DNA from: CAZKGE01 sp964541695
Lineage (GTDB): Bacteria > Bacillota > Clostridia > Christensenellales > CAG-138
Direction of reading: 5' to 3'
Assembly: GCA_964541695.1 (NCBI GenBank)
Contig: CAZIRB010000002.1
Coordinates: forward strand, 13,463-77,462
DNA length: 64,000 nt
Each line of letters starts with the position of its first letter. The stretch's first letter is position 1. Both the position numbers and the translations under genes were made by a program. The notes under the pieces are model-generated. The model saw only the letters and a program-made list of their open reading frames with translations. It did not search any database and was not told the origin of the DNA. Below, piece by piece: positions 36,898 to 45,288 of the stretch.

Positions 36898-37901
36898 TCC
36901 TCCTGGGTGAAAGAGGCAACCGCCTCGCCCACGAGCGCGACGACGTTTCCGGCGACCAGCTTGTGCGCCTGGAGGATGGCGGAGCAGAACGCTTTTGCGT
37001 CCGAGCTGCCGTGCGCCTTGATCACGCCGCCGGATACGCCGATGAGCGGCGCGCCGCCGTACTCCGAATAATCGAGGCTCTTTTTCAGCTTAACAAACGC
37101 GGGTTTGGCCAGGAGCGCGCCCGCCTTGGTCAGCGCGCCGGCGGTCAGCTCCATCTTCAATTTTTTCATGAGCATCGAGGCCGTGCCCTCGATTGTCTTG
37201 AGCACGACGTTGCCGTCGAAGCCGTCGCAAACCACGACGTCGAACTCGCCCGAGAGCACGTCGCGCGCCTCGCAGTTGCCGATAAAGCGCACGGGCGCGC
37301 TTTTAAGCAGCTGGTGCGCGGCCTTGGTCAGCTCGTTGCCCTTCTCCTCCTCGGTGCCGTTGTTGAGCAGGCCGACGCGCGGTTCTTTGATGCCGAACAC
37401 GCGCTCCATATAGGTCGAGCCCATCAGGGCAAACTGCGCGAGGTACTCCGGCTTGCAGTCGGTGTTCGCGCCGCTGTCGAGCAAAAGCACGCAGCCCGTG
37501 AGCGTGGGCAGCGCGACCGCGAGCGCGGGCCGCTTGACGCCCTTTTGCCGCCGGACGATCAGCGTCGCGCCGGTCAATAGCGCGCCGGTGCTGCCGGCGG
37601 AGACGATGCAGTCCGCGCGGCCCGCCGCAACGTCCTCGAGCGCGCGCACCATCGAGGAATCCTTCTTTTTGCGGACGGCGAGCGTGGGCTGCTCGTCGCA
37701 GCCGATCGTCTCGGTCGTGTACACGACCGAAACGCGCGACACGTCGAAGCGGCCCGCGGCCACGGCGGCGTCGAGCGCGGCCTTATCGCCGTAGAGCGTC
37801 AGCTCCGCGTCCTCCGGCAGGAGCTTCTGCGCGGCCTCGCAGCCGGCAAGCGCGGCGAGCGGCGCGTTGTCGCCGCCCATGACGTCGATGGCAAGGTTCA
37901 T
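36894..37901 (-). CDS. plsX: Phosphate acyltransferase PlsX
   Basis: PlsX converts acyl-ACP to acyl-phosphate, the donor for PlsY in the first step of phospholipid synthesis. The 335-residue protein begins MNLAIDVMGGDNAPLAALAG and contains CIVSAGSTGALLTGATLIV, LLDSGANTDCKPEYLAQFALMG and GLLNNGTEEEKGNEL, all typical. It has its own promoter after the rpmF terminator. No FapR gene is next to it. Confidence 0.97.
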   Translation of the reverse strand: MNLAIDVMGGDNAPLAALAGCEAAQKLLPEDAELTLYGDKAALDAAVAAGRFDVSRVSVVYTTETIGCDEQPTLAVRKKKDSSMVRALEDVAAGRADCIVSAGSTGALLTGATLIVRRQKGVKRPALAVALPTLTGCVLLLDSGANTDCKPEYLAQFALMGSTYMERVFGIKEPRVGLLNNGTEEEKGNELTKAAHQLLKSAPVRFIGNCEARDVLSGEFDVVVCDGFDGNVVLKTIEGTASMLMKKLKMELTAGALTKAGALLAKPAFVKLKKSLDYSEYGGAPLIGVSGGVIKAHGSSDAKAFCSAILQAHKLVAGNVVALVGEAVASFTQED

Positions 37902-37929
37902 ACAGACACCCCCCTAGTTTGTGCAACGT

Positions 37930-37958
37930 ATTATATCAGAAACCGGGCCGAAACGCAA
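37930..37958 (-). promoter_or_regulatory. Predicted sigma-A promoter for plsX
   Basis: TTGCGT at 37953-37958 and TATAAT at 37930-37935 with a 17-bp spacer, directly after the rpmF terminator. GGGGGG lies 7 nt before the plsX ATG. Confidence 0.7.
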
Positions 37959-37960
37959 AA

Positions 37961-37992
37961 AAAGGCTTTCATGCAGCCGCACAAAAGCCTTT
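37961..37992 (-). terminator. Intrinsic terminator after rpmF
   Basis: A 9-bp stem AAAGGCTTT/AAAGCCTTT (37961-37969 with 37984-37992, 14-nt loop) continuing into more T on the minus strand. Confidence 0.75.
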
Positions 37993-38020
37993 CGCGCTCC
38001 ACACGAAAGAAGGTGAACCG

Positions 38021-38221
38021 TTACGCGTTCTTCTTTTCCTTTTTTTCCATGTCGAGAACCTTCGCGCCGTCGTAGGTCCCGCACTTTTTGCAAACCGTGT
38101 GCGGCGTGACCAGCGAGTGGCACTGCGGGCATTCCACGAGGGTCGGCGCGTCCAGACGGAACGTATTCGCCCGCCTCGAGTCCCGCCTCGCTTTCGAAGT
38201 TTTTCTCTTCGGTACTGCCAT
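38021..38221 (-). CDS. rpmF: 50S ribosomal protein L32
   Basis: A 66-residue zinc-ribbon form of L32: MAVPKRKTSKARRDSRRA at the start, then the two Cys pairs in CPQCHSLVTPHTVCKKCG. A charged KKEKKNA tail follows. GGAGGTG lies 6 nt before the ATG. It is directly after the yceD gene (2 bp), the conserved yceD-rpmF-plsX order. Confidence 0.97.
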   Translation of the reverse strand: MAVPKRKTSKARRDSRRANTFRLDAPTLVECPQCHSLVTPHTVCKKCGTYDGAKVLDMEKKEKKNA

Positions 38222-38223
38222 GG

Positions 38224-38736
38224 TTACACCTCCTTATGTTCGTTACTCAATTTCTTTAGGTCCGCGAACGGCGTTTTTACGTCCGCGGCCCGGCAGTCGC
38301 ATTGTATCGTATTGCGGTTGACCCCGCAGATCGGGCAGAGCCCGCGGCAATCCTCCCGGCACACCGACGCGATCGGAAGGTTTAAGTACAGATTGTCCAT
38401 CACCGCGTCGTCGAGCGTAATCCGTTCGCCCTCGTAGGCGTAGGTCTCGCGCTCGTCCGGCCGCTCCGGCGCCTTCTCGAACCGTTCGGAAAACGCGCAC
38501 GCGATCGCTTCCGTAAAATCCTCGCCGCAGCGCGCGCACACGGAGTTGAGACTGGCCTCGATCGTACCCGTCACCGTGAACAGCTTGCCGTCGAACACGT
38601 ACGCGCCGCCGACCTGTACCGGCCCCATAAATTCCAGCTCGCGGCCTAAATAGGTCTGCCGCTCCACGGCAAGCTCGCCGGAAAAAGCGTACGTCGCACC
38701 GATGTTCTTGAGCGCGGCCGCGATATTGATCTCCAT
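38224..38736 (-). CDS. YceD family protein (DUF177)
   Basis: A 170-residue protein of the DUF177/YceD family. The conserved C-terminal motif DLNLPIASVCREDCRGLCPICGVN is seen in the form LYLNLPIASVCREDCRGLCP, with further Cys (CARCGED, CDC) that may bind metal. The family is linked to ribosome or 23S rRNA accumulation in plants and is nearly always next to rpmF; the bacterial mechanism is not known. It leads the yceD-rpmF transcript from a strong promoter. Confidence 0.9.
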   Translation of the reverse strand: MEINIAAALKNIGATYAFSGELAVERQTYLGRELEFMGPVQVGGAYVFDGKLFTVTGTIEASLNSVCARCGEDFTEAIACAFSERFEKAPERPDERETYAYEGERITLDDAVMDNLYLNLPIASVCREDCRGLCPICGVNRNTIQCDCRAADVKTPFADLKKLSNEHKEV

Positions 38737-38787
38737 ACCCTGCGTTCACATCCCTTGCCGGCAGGCTTAAAAGCACGACCAACCAAT

Positions 38788-38816
38788 ATATTAGCGATTC
38801 CGCCGGCGTTTGTCAA
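38788..38816 (-). promoter_or_regulatory. Strong predicted sigma-A promoter for yceD-rpmF
   Basis: TTGACA at 38811-38816 and TAATAT at 38788-38793 with a 17-bp spacer. The promoter lies in the last codons of the upstream ygiQ-type gene. Confidence 0.8.
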
Positions 38817-40677
38817 CTGCATTCTTGCCGCGCTTTGTGCCCGTGCGCGCGGCGTTTGCGGCGGTTTTTGCCGCCTCGCGCGGCGGCGGCACGAGGCAGC
38901 CGCGGCCAAAGCCGATCAGGTCACTTCTTCCCGCCTGTTCCAGCGCCCTGCGCACGAGCGCGAAGTTTTTCGGGTCGTAGTACTGCAAAAGCGCGCGCTG
39001 CATGCGCTTCTCGTCGGGCGATTTCGGCACATACATCCGCTCCATCGTGCGCGGGTCGAGCCCGGTATAAAACATGCAGGTCGAGAGCGTGCCGGGCGTG
39101 GGATAGAAGTCCTGCACCTGCTCGGGCCGCATGCGGTTCTCCTTTAGGTAGAGCGCGAGCTCAATCGCGTCCGAAAGCTCCGAGCCGGGGTGCGACGAGA
39201 TCAGGTACGGCACGAGGTACTGGTCGAGGCCGAAGCGCCGGTTCAGCCGCGCGTACGTTTCGGCGAAGCGGTCGAACACCGCGCGCGGGGGCTTGTTCAT
39301 GTAGTACAGCACGCGGTCGGACACGTGCTCCGGCGCAACCTTGAGCTGGCCGCTGACGTGATGCCGCACAAGCTCGCTCAAAAACGCGTCGCTCTTATCG
39401 TACAGCGCGTAGTCATAGCGCACGCCGGAGCGCACGAACACGCGCCTGACCCCCGGCAGCGCGCGGAGCTTTTTCAGCAGCGCGGTGTAGTCGCTCTCGT
39501 CGGCGATAAGGTTCCCGCAGCGCTCGTAGCCGATGCACTGCCTGTCCGCGCAGACGCCCGCCGTCAATTGTTTTTTGCAGGCGGGCTGCCGGAAGTTCGC
39601 CGTGGGGCCGCCGACGTCGTGGATCACGCCGCGAAACGCCGGATCGCACGTCAAATCCTTCGCCTCGGCGAGGATGGACGCGTGGCTGCGCGCCTGGACG
39701 ACGCGCCCCTGGTGGAACGTCAGCGCGCAGAAGCTGCAGCCGCCGAAGCAGCCGCGCGCGGACGTGATCGAGAACGAGACCTCGTCGAGCGCCGGGATAT
39801 GCGCGCGGTAGGACGGGTGCGCGCGGCGCGTAAACGGCAGCGCGTAGATTGCATCGAGCTCCGCGGCCGTCAGCGGCGGCTGCGGCGGATTGACGACGAG
39901 GCAGCCTTTCTCGTGCGGCTGCACGAGCGCGCGGCCGCGCACGGCGTCGTGCTCGCGCTGCTCGGACATAAAGGCCTCGGCGTACTTCCGCTTGTTTTCC
40001 GAAACCTCCGTAAACGAGGGCAGCACCACCGCGCCCGGCACGTCGTCGGGCTTGTCCGCGCGGTAACAGGCGCCGCGCACGTCCGCAATCGAGCGCACGT
40101 CGCGGCCGGAGGCGAGCGCGTCCGCCACCTGCACGATCGAACGCTCCGCCATGCCGTAGAGCAGAAGGTCCGCGCCCGCGTCGTACAAAATCGAATGGCG
40201 CACCTTATCGTCCCAGTAATCGTAGTGCGCGAACCGCCGTAAACTCGCCTCGATGCCGCCGAGTAGTACCGGCACGCCGGCGTACGCCTCACGGCAGCGG
40301 TTGCCGTACACGATCGCCGCGCGGTCCGGCCGCGCGCCGGCGCGCCCGCCGGGCGTGTACGCGTCCTCGCCGCGCCGCTTCTTGGCCGCGGTGTAGTGGT
40401 TCACCATCGAGTCGATGTTGCCGCCGGTGACGAGAAACGCAAGCTTCGGCCGCCCGAGCGCGCGGAACGCGTCCGCGCTGTGCCAATCGGGCTGCGCGAG
40501 CACGCCCACGGAATAGCCGCGGCTTTGCAGCACGCGCGCGATGATCGCCGCACCGAAGCTCGGGTGGTCGACGTACGCGTCGCCGGACACCAGCACAAAA
40601 TCCGCCGACGCAAAGCCGCGCCGGCGCATCTCATCGGGCGTTAAAAACGGTATGCTGCTCTCGGGGAAATCGGTCAT
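38791..40677 (-). CDS. YgiQ family radical SAM protein
   Basis: A 628-residue radical SAM enzyme. The iron-sulphur motif is in SARGCFGGCSFCALTFHQGR, with an N-terminal cobalamin-like/UPF0313 domain (FLTPDEMRRRGFASADFVLVSGDAYVDHP) and a Cys cluster CKKQLTAGVCADRQCIGYERCGN. The C-terminal tail is basic and disordered. The reaction of YgiQ proteins is not established. Its ATG overlaps the divIVA-type stop (ATGA), tying it to the division cluster. Confidence 0.93.
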   Translation of the reverse strand: MTDFPESSIPFLTPDEMRRRGFASADFVLVSGDAYVDHPSFGAAIIARVLQSRGYSVGVLAQPDWHSADAFRALGRPKLAFLVTGGNIDSMVNHYTAAKKRRGEDAYTPGGRAGARPDRAAIVYGNRCREAYAGVPVLLGGIEASLRRFAHYDYWDDKVRHSILYDAGADLLLYGMAERSIVQVADALASGRDVRSIADVRGACYRADKPDDVPGAVVLPSFTEVSENKRKYAEAFMSEQREHDAVRGRALVQPHEKGCLVVNPPQPPLTAAELDAIYALPFTRRAHPSYRAHIPALDEVSFSITSARGCFGGCSFCALTFHQGRVVQARSHASILAEAKDLTCDPAFRGVIHDVGGPTANFRQPACKKQLTAGVCADRQCIGYERCGNLIADESDYTALLKKLRALPGVRRVFVRSGVRYDYALYDKSDAFLSELVRHHVSGQLKVAPEHVSDRVLYYMNKPPRAVFDRFAETYARLNRRFGLDQYLVPYLISSHPGSELSDAIELALYLKENRMRPEQVQDFYPTPGTLSTCMFYTGLDPRTMERMYVPKSPDEKRMQRALLQYYDPKNFALVRRALEQAGRSDLIGFGRGCLVPPPREAAKTAANAARTGTKRGKNAVDKRRRNR

Positions 40678-41150
40678 GGGAGATCGGCTTCTTTTTTCCA
40701 GGCGGAGCGCGGCTGCTCGGGCTGCTGCGGCACGCGGCGCAGCTCCTCCTCGACGGATTTTTTGCGCGGGGCGGCGGTCCCCGTCTCGATCTCGAGCGCG
40801 ACCGCGTCCGCAATCGCGCGCACGGTGTCGTCGGGCAGGTCCGCGCCCGGAGCCGGCGCGATCGCCGCGCGCGGCTGCGCGATGCGCCGCGGCTGCGCAA
40901 GCCTTCTGCGCGTGTCCGCACTCTCGAGCATGCGGTCCGGCTGCACGCCGCCGGAAGCAGCCACGATGCTGTCGTATCGCTTGAGCTCCTGCAGCATCTC
41001 CTCCATCGCGGCCGTCATCTCGAGGCGCTCCTTCTGGAGCGTCTCGATCTCGGTGATAATATCGTCAAGGAACGCGTCCACCTCGCGGACATCATAGCCC
41101 ATGAACGACTTGGAAAAGACCTTGTTGACGATATCCGAAGTCTTGATCAT
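40674..41150 (-). CDS. DivIVA domain-containing protein
   Basis: A 158-residue coiled-coil protein. The N-terminal DivIVA motif reads IVNKVFSKSFMGYDVREVDAFLDDIITEIETL, followed by a short coiled coil and a Pro/Arg-rich tail. DivIVA proteins sense curved membrane and recruit division or polar factors. The coiled coil is shorter than in Bacillus DivIVA, so it may be a partial or specialised form such as GpsB-like. It follows sepF across a strong terminator. Confidence 0.88.
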   Translation of the reverse strand: MIKTSDIVNKVFSKSFMGYDVREVDAFLDDIITEIETLQKERLEMTAAMEEMLQELKRYDSIVAASGGVQPDRMLESADTRRRLAQPRRIAQPRAAIAPAPGADLPDDTVRAIADAVALEIETGTAAPRKKSVEEELRRVPQQPEQPRSAWKKEADLP

Positions 41151-41160
41151 ACCGCTCCTT

Positions 41161-41198
41161 AAAAAGCGGACACACCAATGCGTAATTGATGTGCCCGC
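41161..41198 (-). terminator. Intrinsic terminator between sepF and divIVA
   Basis: A 14-bp stem with a few G-U pairs (41166-41179 with 41185-41198, 5-nt loop) followed on the minus strand by five T. The next bases are AAGGAG, the ribosome site of the divIVA-type gene, so the terminator ends exactly at the translation start region. Confidence 0.8.
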
Positions 41199-41222
41199 AT
41201 GCTGTGCTTTCCCCGGCCCGGG

Positions 41223-41690
41223 TTACATCGAATCGCCAAAGTCGTCGTTATTCCCGACTACATCATAATTATTCGGAGCGACGACAAAAATTCCGCGAGA
41301 TATTTTGCACATGGTCCCGCTGAGCGCATACACGGCGCCGGAGAGGAAGTCCAGTATGCGCTGCGCGCACTCCACGTCCAGCTCCTCCATGTTCACGATG
41401 ACCGGCTTGCGGTTCTTTAAGTTGTCGATGATGATCTGCGTATCCTCGTAGCTGACCGGGTGGTACACGATCATCTTCATGCCGCCGGAGATCGGCAGGT
41501 TGGAGCCCGTCGAGGCGGCAGGCGCGGCTTTTTCGGCCTTTACGCGCGACTGCGCGCGGTTGCCGAAATGCACCACGTTGTCGGCGCGGCTGTCGCTTTC
41601 CTCGCGGTAGTATTCGTCGCGCTCCTCTTCGGTTTCGTCGCTTTCCTCGATTCCAATGAAATCCAGGAACTTCGTGTATAGACTCGCCAT
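41223..41690 (-). CDS. sepF: Cell division protein SepF
   Basis: SepF links FtsZ filaments to the membrane at the septum. The about 155-residue protein has an N-terminal amphipathic helix (MASLYTKFLDFIGIEE), an acidic linker, and the SepF core (MKMIVYHPVSYEDTQIIIDNLKNRKPVIVNMEEL, RILDFLSGAVYALSG). The ATG at 41690 has GGAGG 7 nt upstream. yggS lies just upstream, the usual Firmicutes order. Confidence 0.95.
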   Translation of the reverse strand: MASLYTKFLDFIGIEESDETEEERDEYYREESDSRADNVVHFGNRAQSRVKAEKAAPAASTGSNLPISGGMKMIVYHPVSYEDTQIIIDNLKNRKPVIVNMEELDVECAQRILDFLSGAVYALSGTMCKISRGIFVVAPNNYDVVGNNDDFGDSM

Positions 41691-41738
41691 CCAGTTTCCT
41701 CCCACATATGCAGGCCGCCCCGCGGCGGCCGGACCCCG

Positions 41739-42428
41739 TTATTTCGTCCGCTCCCCGAATATCGCCGTGCCGACGCGCACCATCGTCGCGCCCTCCTCGA
41801 TCGCCACTTCAAAATCGTGGCTCATGCCCATGGAGAGCTCGGCAATCGGCAGCTTCGGGTACTCCCGCCTGAGCCGGCAAAAGAGCTCGTACATCCGCCG
41901 AAAATACGGTCTTGCCGCCTCCGGCTCCCCCGCCGGCGGCACGCACATCAGGCCCTTGACGCATAAATGCGAACATTCCGAGAGTATTCCCACAAGGGAC
42001 GGCAGTTCCGGAATGGAAATCCCGCCCTTTTGCGGCTCGTCGCCAATGTTCACCTGCACGAATACGTCCTGCACGCCGCCGTTCGCCGCGGCCGCCTGCT
42101 CCAGTTTTTCACAGAGAGCGGCGCGGTCGACCGACTGTATCGTGCCGACCCGATTACAGACGTATTTTAACTTATTCGTCTGCAGTTGTCCAATGAAATG
42201 GGTGGTAAGCCCGTGCTGTTCAAAGAAATTTAACTTCTCCTTCAAATCCTGGACACGATTTTCTCCCACTTCCGTCACACCGGCAGTAACCGCCTCCGCG
42301 ATGCGGGGTATGTCCACGAACTTGGTCACCGCGATCAAACGCACGTCGCCCGCGCTTCTCCCGGAGCGCGCGCAGGCCGATTCCATGCGCGACCGCACGT
42401 CGCAGTAGTTGCCGTAAATCCCGCTCAT
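41739..42428 (-). CDS. YggS family pyridoxal phosphate homeostasis protein
   Basis: A 229-residue PLP-binding protein with alanine-racemase-like barrel but no known catalytic activity; it controls PLP and amino-acid balance. Motifs are LIAVTKFVDIPRIAEA (PLP lysine), GENRVQDLKEKL, HFIGQLQTNKLKYV and LSMGMSHDFEVAIEEGATMVRVGTAIFG. The start overlaps the stop of the HlyD-like gene (ATGA). The common name ylmE/yggS applies. Confidence 0.95.
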   Translation of the reverse strand: MSGIYGNYCDVRSRMESACARSGRSAGDVRLIAVTKFVDIPRIAEAVTAGVTEVGENRVQDLKEKLNFFEQHGLTTHFIGQLQTNKLKYVCNRVGTIQSVDRAALCEKLEQAAAANGGVQDVFVQVNIGDEPQKGGISIPELPSLVGILSECSHLCVKGLMCVPPAGEPEAARPYFRRMYELFCRLRREYPKLPIAELSMGMSHDFEVAIEEGATMVRVGTAIFGERTK

Positions 42429-43621
42429 GGCTTGATGTACTTCTGGCCCACGGCCAACGTGTCGGTCGAGTTCCTTGCGCGGATCACCGCTTTTTTGCCG
42501 TCCTCGGCAAGCACGTCGATCTCGACGCGCAGCGGCTGGTCGCCGTACTTGATGTTGAGCCCGGCCACGCCGTTGACGATGTCGATCGCCTCCACCGGCA
42601 CGACGAGCCCCTGCGCGGACTTGGTGATCTTTGCGGATACCGTGCGCACGCCGACGAGCTTGCCGATGTCCGTGTTAAACTCCAGGATGTTCACAATCTG
42701 CTTCTCGGAGACCGCGGGCTCGCGCGCCGTGGCCTCGTACACCTGATCGGAGTAATCCGTAAACGTGATGAAGTATTTCTCGCCCGCGGACAGCCGCAGC
42801 GGGTCGGTCGCCTTCGTCACAAACACCAGGTACCAGTGCGTCGGCTTGATGAGCCGGTACAGCGGGATGTCCTCGACCGATTCCTTGACGACGCTCGTGT
42901 TGCCGCCGGCCACGACCTTGTCGATCAGGTCCGCGTTGATCGTGCTGAGCTTGTTGATCGCCAGAGCCTGCTCGTAGCCGTCGAAATAGAAGCTGATGAT
43001 GCCGGTGCCCGCGCTGTTGACCACGTCGCGCTTCCAGCTCTTGACGCTGTTTTGCTGCTCGTCGAGCTGCGAGTACATCGAGGTGAGCTGCGGGTCGGCG
43101 GAGACCAGCGTGCGCAGCACGGTGCTGCGCTCGGCCTGCAGGTCTTTAAGCGACTGCTCAAGCGCGAGCATGTCGAGGTCGGTCTGCCCGCGCGACGCGG
43201 CGCGGATCTGGTCCTCGACCGTCAGGATGCGCGTGTTCACGTCGGCAAGCTCCGGCGGGACCGTGCCGGCGAGCAGCTCCATCTGGTGCGCGTACACCTG
43301 CTTTTGCAGGTTGAGCAGCGTCACCATCGTCTCGTCCTGGTAGCCGCGCTTGAACACCTCGGCAATCAGCGTGCCGTCCTCGACGGTCTGCCCCTCGACG
43401 ACGTCGAACGTGACCTTCTCGTACGCCTCGGTCCGCACGACCGCCTCGTCGCGCACGATCACGGCGCTGGCGTCCAGCTCCGCGCCGATGCTGCCGTAGG
43501 TGATCTCGTTCCTGTGCAGGCCGACCCTGGCCAAAAATACCGCAAACGACAGCACGGCGGCAAAGCCGAGCAGCACTGCGTAGAAGCGGCCCTTGTTCTT
43601 GAGCTTCCTCGTCTTTGCCAC
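42425..43621 (-). CDS. HlyD family membrane-anchored adaptor-like protein
   Basis: A 398-residue protein with a basic N-terminus, one membrane segment (about residues 13-33), a biotinyl-lipoyl-like half motif (VVEGQTVEDGTLIAEVF), a coiled coil (about 105-190), and a beta-rich C-terminus with KSAQGLVVPVEAI. This is the layout of membrane fusion proteins, but no ABC or RND partner is nearby. It is always close to yggS-sepF in many Clostridia, which hints at a division or envelope role. GTG start with GAGGTGG upstream. Confidence 0.82.
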   Translation of the reverse strand: MAKTRKLKNKGRFYAVLLGFAAVLSFAVFLARVGLHRNEITYGSIGAELDASAVIVRDEAVVRTEAYEKVTFDVVEGQTVEDGTLIAEVFKRGYQDETMVTLLNLQKQVYAHQMELLAGTVPPELADVNTRILTVEDQIRAASRGQTDLDMLALEQSLKDLQAERSTVLRTLVSADPQLTSMYSQLDEQQNSVKSWKRDVVNSAGTGIISFYFDGYEQALAINKLSTINADLIDKVVAGGNTSVVKESVEDIPLYRLIKPTHWYLVFVTKATDPLRLSAGEKYFITFTDYSDQVYEATAREPAVSEKQIVNILEFNTDIGKLVGVRTVSAKITKSAQGLVVPVEAIDIVNGVAGLNIKYGDQPLRVEIDVLAEDGKKAVIRARNSTDTLAVGQKYIKP

Positions 43622-43623
43622 GG

Positions 43624-43980
43624 CTATTCCACCTCGTACCCGGGCTTATCGGACCTGCCGTGCTGGCGGTCGAAGTTCTCCCCGTTCTTCTCGCAGTAGC
43701 GCGTAAACAGCTCGTCCGCGTCCATGCCGCTGCGGATGCACATGCTCACAAAAAAGTGCAGCACGTCGACAAGCTCGCCGCGCACCGCGGAAGCGTCGAC
43801 GGGCTTTTTATTTTTCCACCATTTAAAATTGACCTCGTCGAGCACTTCGGCAAGCTCGCTCACCATCGCGAGCACGTCCTTCTGGATCCACTCCTCGGGG
43901 GAATAGTCCAACCGGCGGCGCGTCTCAATATCAGAATCCAGCGCGCGCTGCATCGAAAATATCGTATCGAGTTTGTCCAT
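43624..43980 (-). CDS. Dimeric dUTPase-like NTP pyrophosphatase (all-alpha)
   Basis: A 118-residue protein with the MazG/dUTPase-2 type motif: MVSELAEVLDEVNFKWWKN and GELVDVLHFFVSMC. The E-x2-E and E-x2-D pattern binds Mg and the nucleotide. The family removes dUTP or related nucleotides to pyrophosphate and monophosphate. GGGGGGAC precedes the ATG. It sits between an M16 peptidase and the HlyD-like gene, with no clear functional link to either. Confidence 0.85.
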   Translation of the reverse strand: MDKLDTIFSMQRALDSDIETRRRLDYSPEEWIQKDVLAMVSELAEVLDEVNFKWWKNKKPVDASAVRGELVDVLHFFVSMCIRSGMDADELFTRYCEKNGENFDRQHGRSDKPGYEVE

Positions 43981-44010
43981 ATCCGTCCCCCCGGCCGCCG
44001 CTCCCGCGCG

Positions 44011-45279
44011 CTAGAACCCCTTTGTCACGAGCTCCGTCAGCGCGTCCGCGTGCGGCTCCGTGCGCCCGACGAACGCCGCGCAAAGCTTCGTTCCGTCCAG
44101 CACCGTCTTAATCGCCGCGTTAATATCTTCCATTGTAACACAGGTGATGCGGTTTATCGTTTCCGCCTCGATATATTCACGATTTTGTAACAACGCGACC
44201 TTGCCGATCGCGTTCATGACCGCGCCCGGCGATTCCATGCTGAGCAGGTAGCTGCCCTTTAGCTGCTCCTTGCAGCGCGTAAACTCCTCCTCGGTCAGGC
44301 CGTGCTTTTTAAGCCGCTTCAGCTCCGCGAGCATCAGCTTGAGCACCCGGACCGCCTGCTTCTCGCCGGTGCCCGCGTAGAGCGCGAACGACCCGGTCTT
44401 TGTATAGAACACCGGGTACGAATAGACGGAATACGCCAGGCCGCGCTTCTCGCGGATGGCCTGGAACAGCCGCGAGCTCATGCTGCCGCCGAGCGCGTTG
44501 TTGAGCACGGAGAGCGAGAACTGCTCCATCGTGTCGCGCGCAAAGCCGGGCAGCATCAGCGTGATATGCACCTGCTCGATGTCCTTTTTGATGCACTCGA
44601 CGCGGCTGACGCCCGGAAAGCTCTGCTCAAGCTCCGGCGCCGCCTCGCCCTCGTGCAGCTCCCCGAACTCCTTCTCGACGAGCTCGATCAGCGCCTTCGG
44701 CTCAAAATGGCCCGCGCACGCGATGACAATGTTCTTTGCGCAGTAGTGCTTCTCCTTATAGGCAAGCAGCAGCTCGCGCGTGAACGCGCGCACGGATTTT
44801 TCGGTGCCCAGTATCGGGCGCGACAGCGGATCGTCGCCGAAGAACAGCATGTTGGCCACCTCGGCGGCCATGTCCTCCGGGCTGTCCTCCATCATGAGGA
44901 TTTCCTCGACGACGACGCTCTTCTCCTTGCGCAGCGGCGCCGTCTCAAACTTGCTGTGCAGCGCGATGTCCGAGAGCATGTCCATCGCGAGCGGCAGGTG
45001 CTCGTCCAGCACCTTGGCGTAAAAGCACGTGCACTCCTTGGACGTAAACGCGTTGAGCATGCCGCCCACGGCGTCCATCTCAATGGCGATCTGCTCCGCC
45101 GTGCGACGCTCCGTCCCCTTGAACACCATGTGCTCGATAAAGTGCGCCGCGCCAAGCTCCTTGCCCGTTTCGCGCACGGAACCGGTGTTCACCCAGATGC
45201 CGACGGAAACCGAGCGTACGTGCTCCATCGCCTCGGTGACGACGCGCACGCCGTTTTTCATGGTATGGATTTCGACCAA
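44011..45279 (-). CDS. M16 family zinc peptidase (MlpA/YmxG type)
   Basis: A 422-residue insulinase-family peptidase. The inverted zinc motif HFIEHMVFKGTERRTAEQIA (HxxEH) and the downstream acidic ligand region are present, with the second non-catalytic half. Bacillus has the equivalent mlpA/ymxG after pnpA and ylxY, exactly as here. The substrate is unknown. TTG start with GAGGG 6 nt upstream. Confidence 0.93.
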   Translation of the reverse strand: MVEIHTMKNGVRVVTEAMEHVRSVSVGIWVNTGSVRETGKELGAAHFIEHMVFKGTERRTAEQIAIEMDAVGGMLNAFTSKECTCFYAKVLDEHLPLAMDMLSDIALHSKFETAPLRKEKSVVVEEILMMEDSPEDMAAEVANMLFFGDDPLSRPILGTEKSVRAFTRELLLAYKEKHYCAKNIVIACAGHFEPKALIELVEKEFGELHEGEAAPELEQSFPGVSRVECIKKDIEQVHITLMLPGFARDTMEQFSLSVLNNALGGSMSSRLFQAIREKRGLAYSVYSYPVFYTKTGSFALYAGTGEKQAVRVLKLMLAELKRLKKHGLTEEEFTRCKEQLKGSYLLSMESPGAVMNAIGKVALLQNREYIEAETINRITCVTMEDINAAIKTVLDGTKLCAAFVGRTEPHADALTELVTKGF

Positions 45280-45288
45280 CGTATTCCC

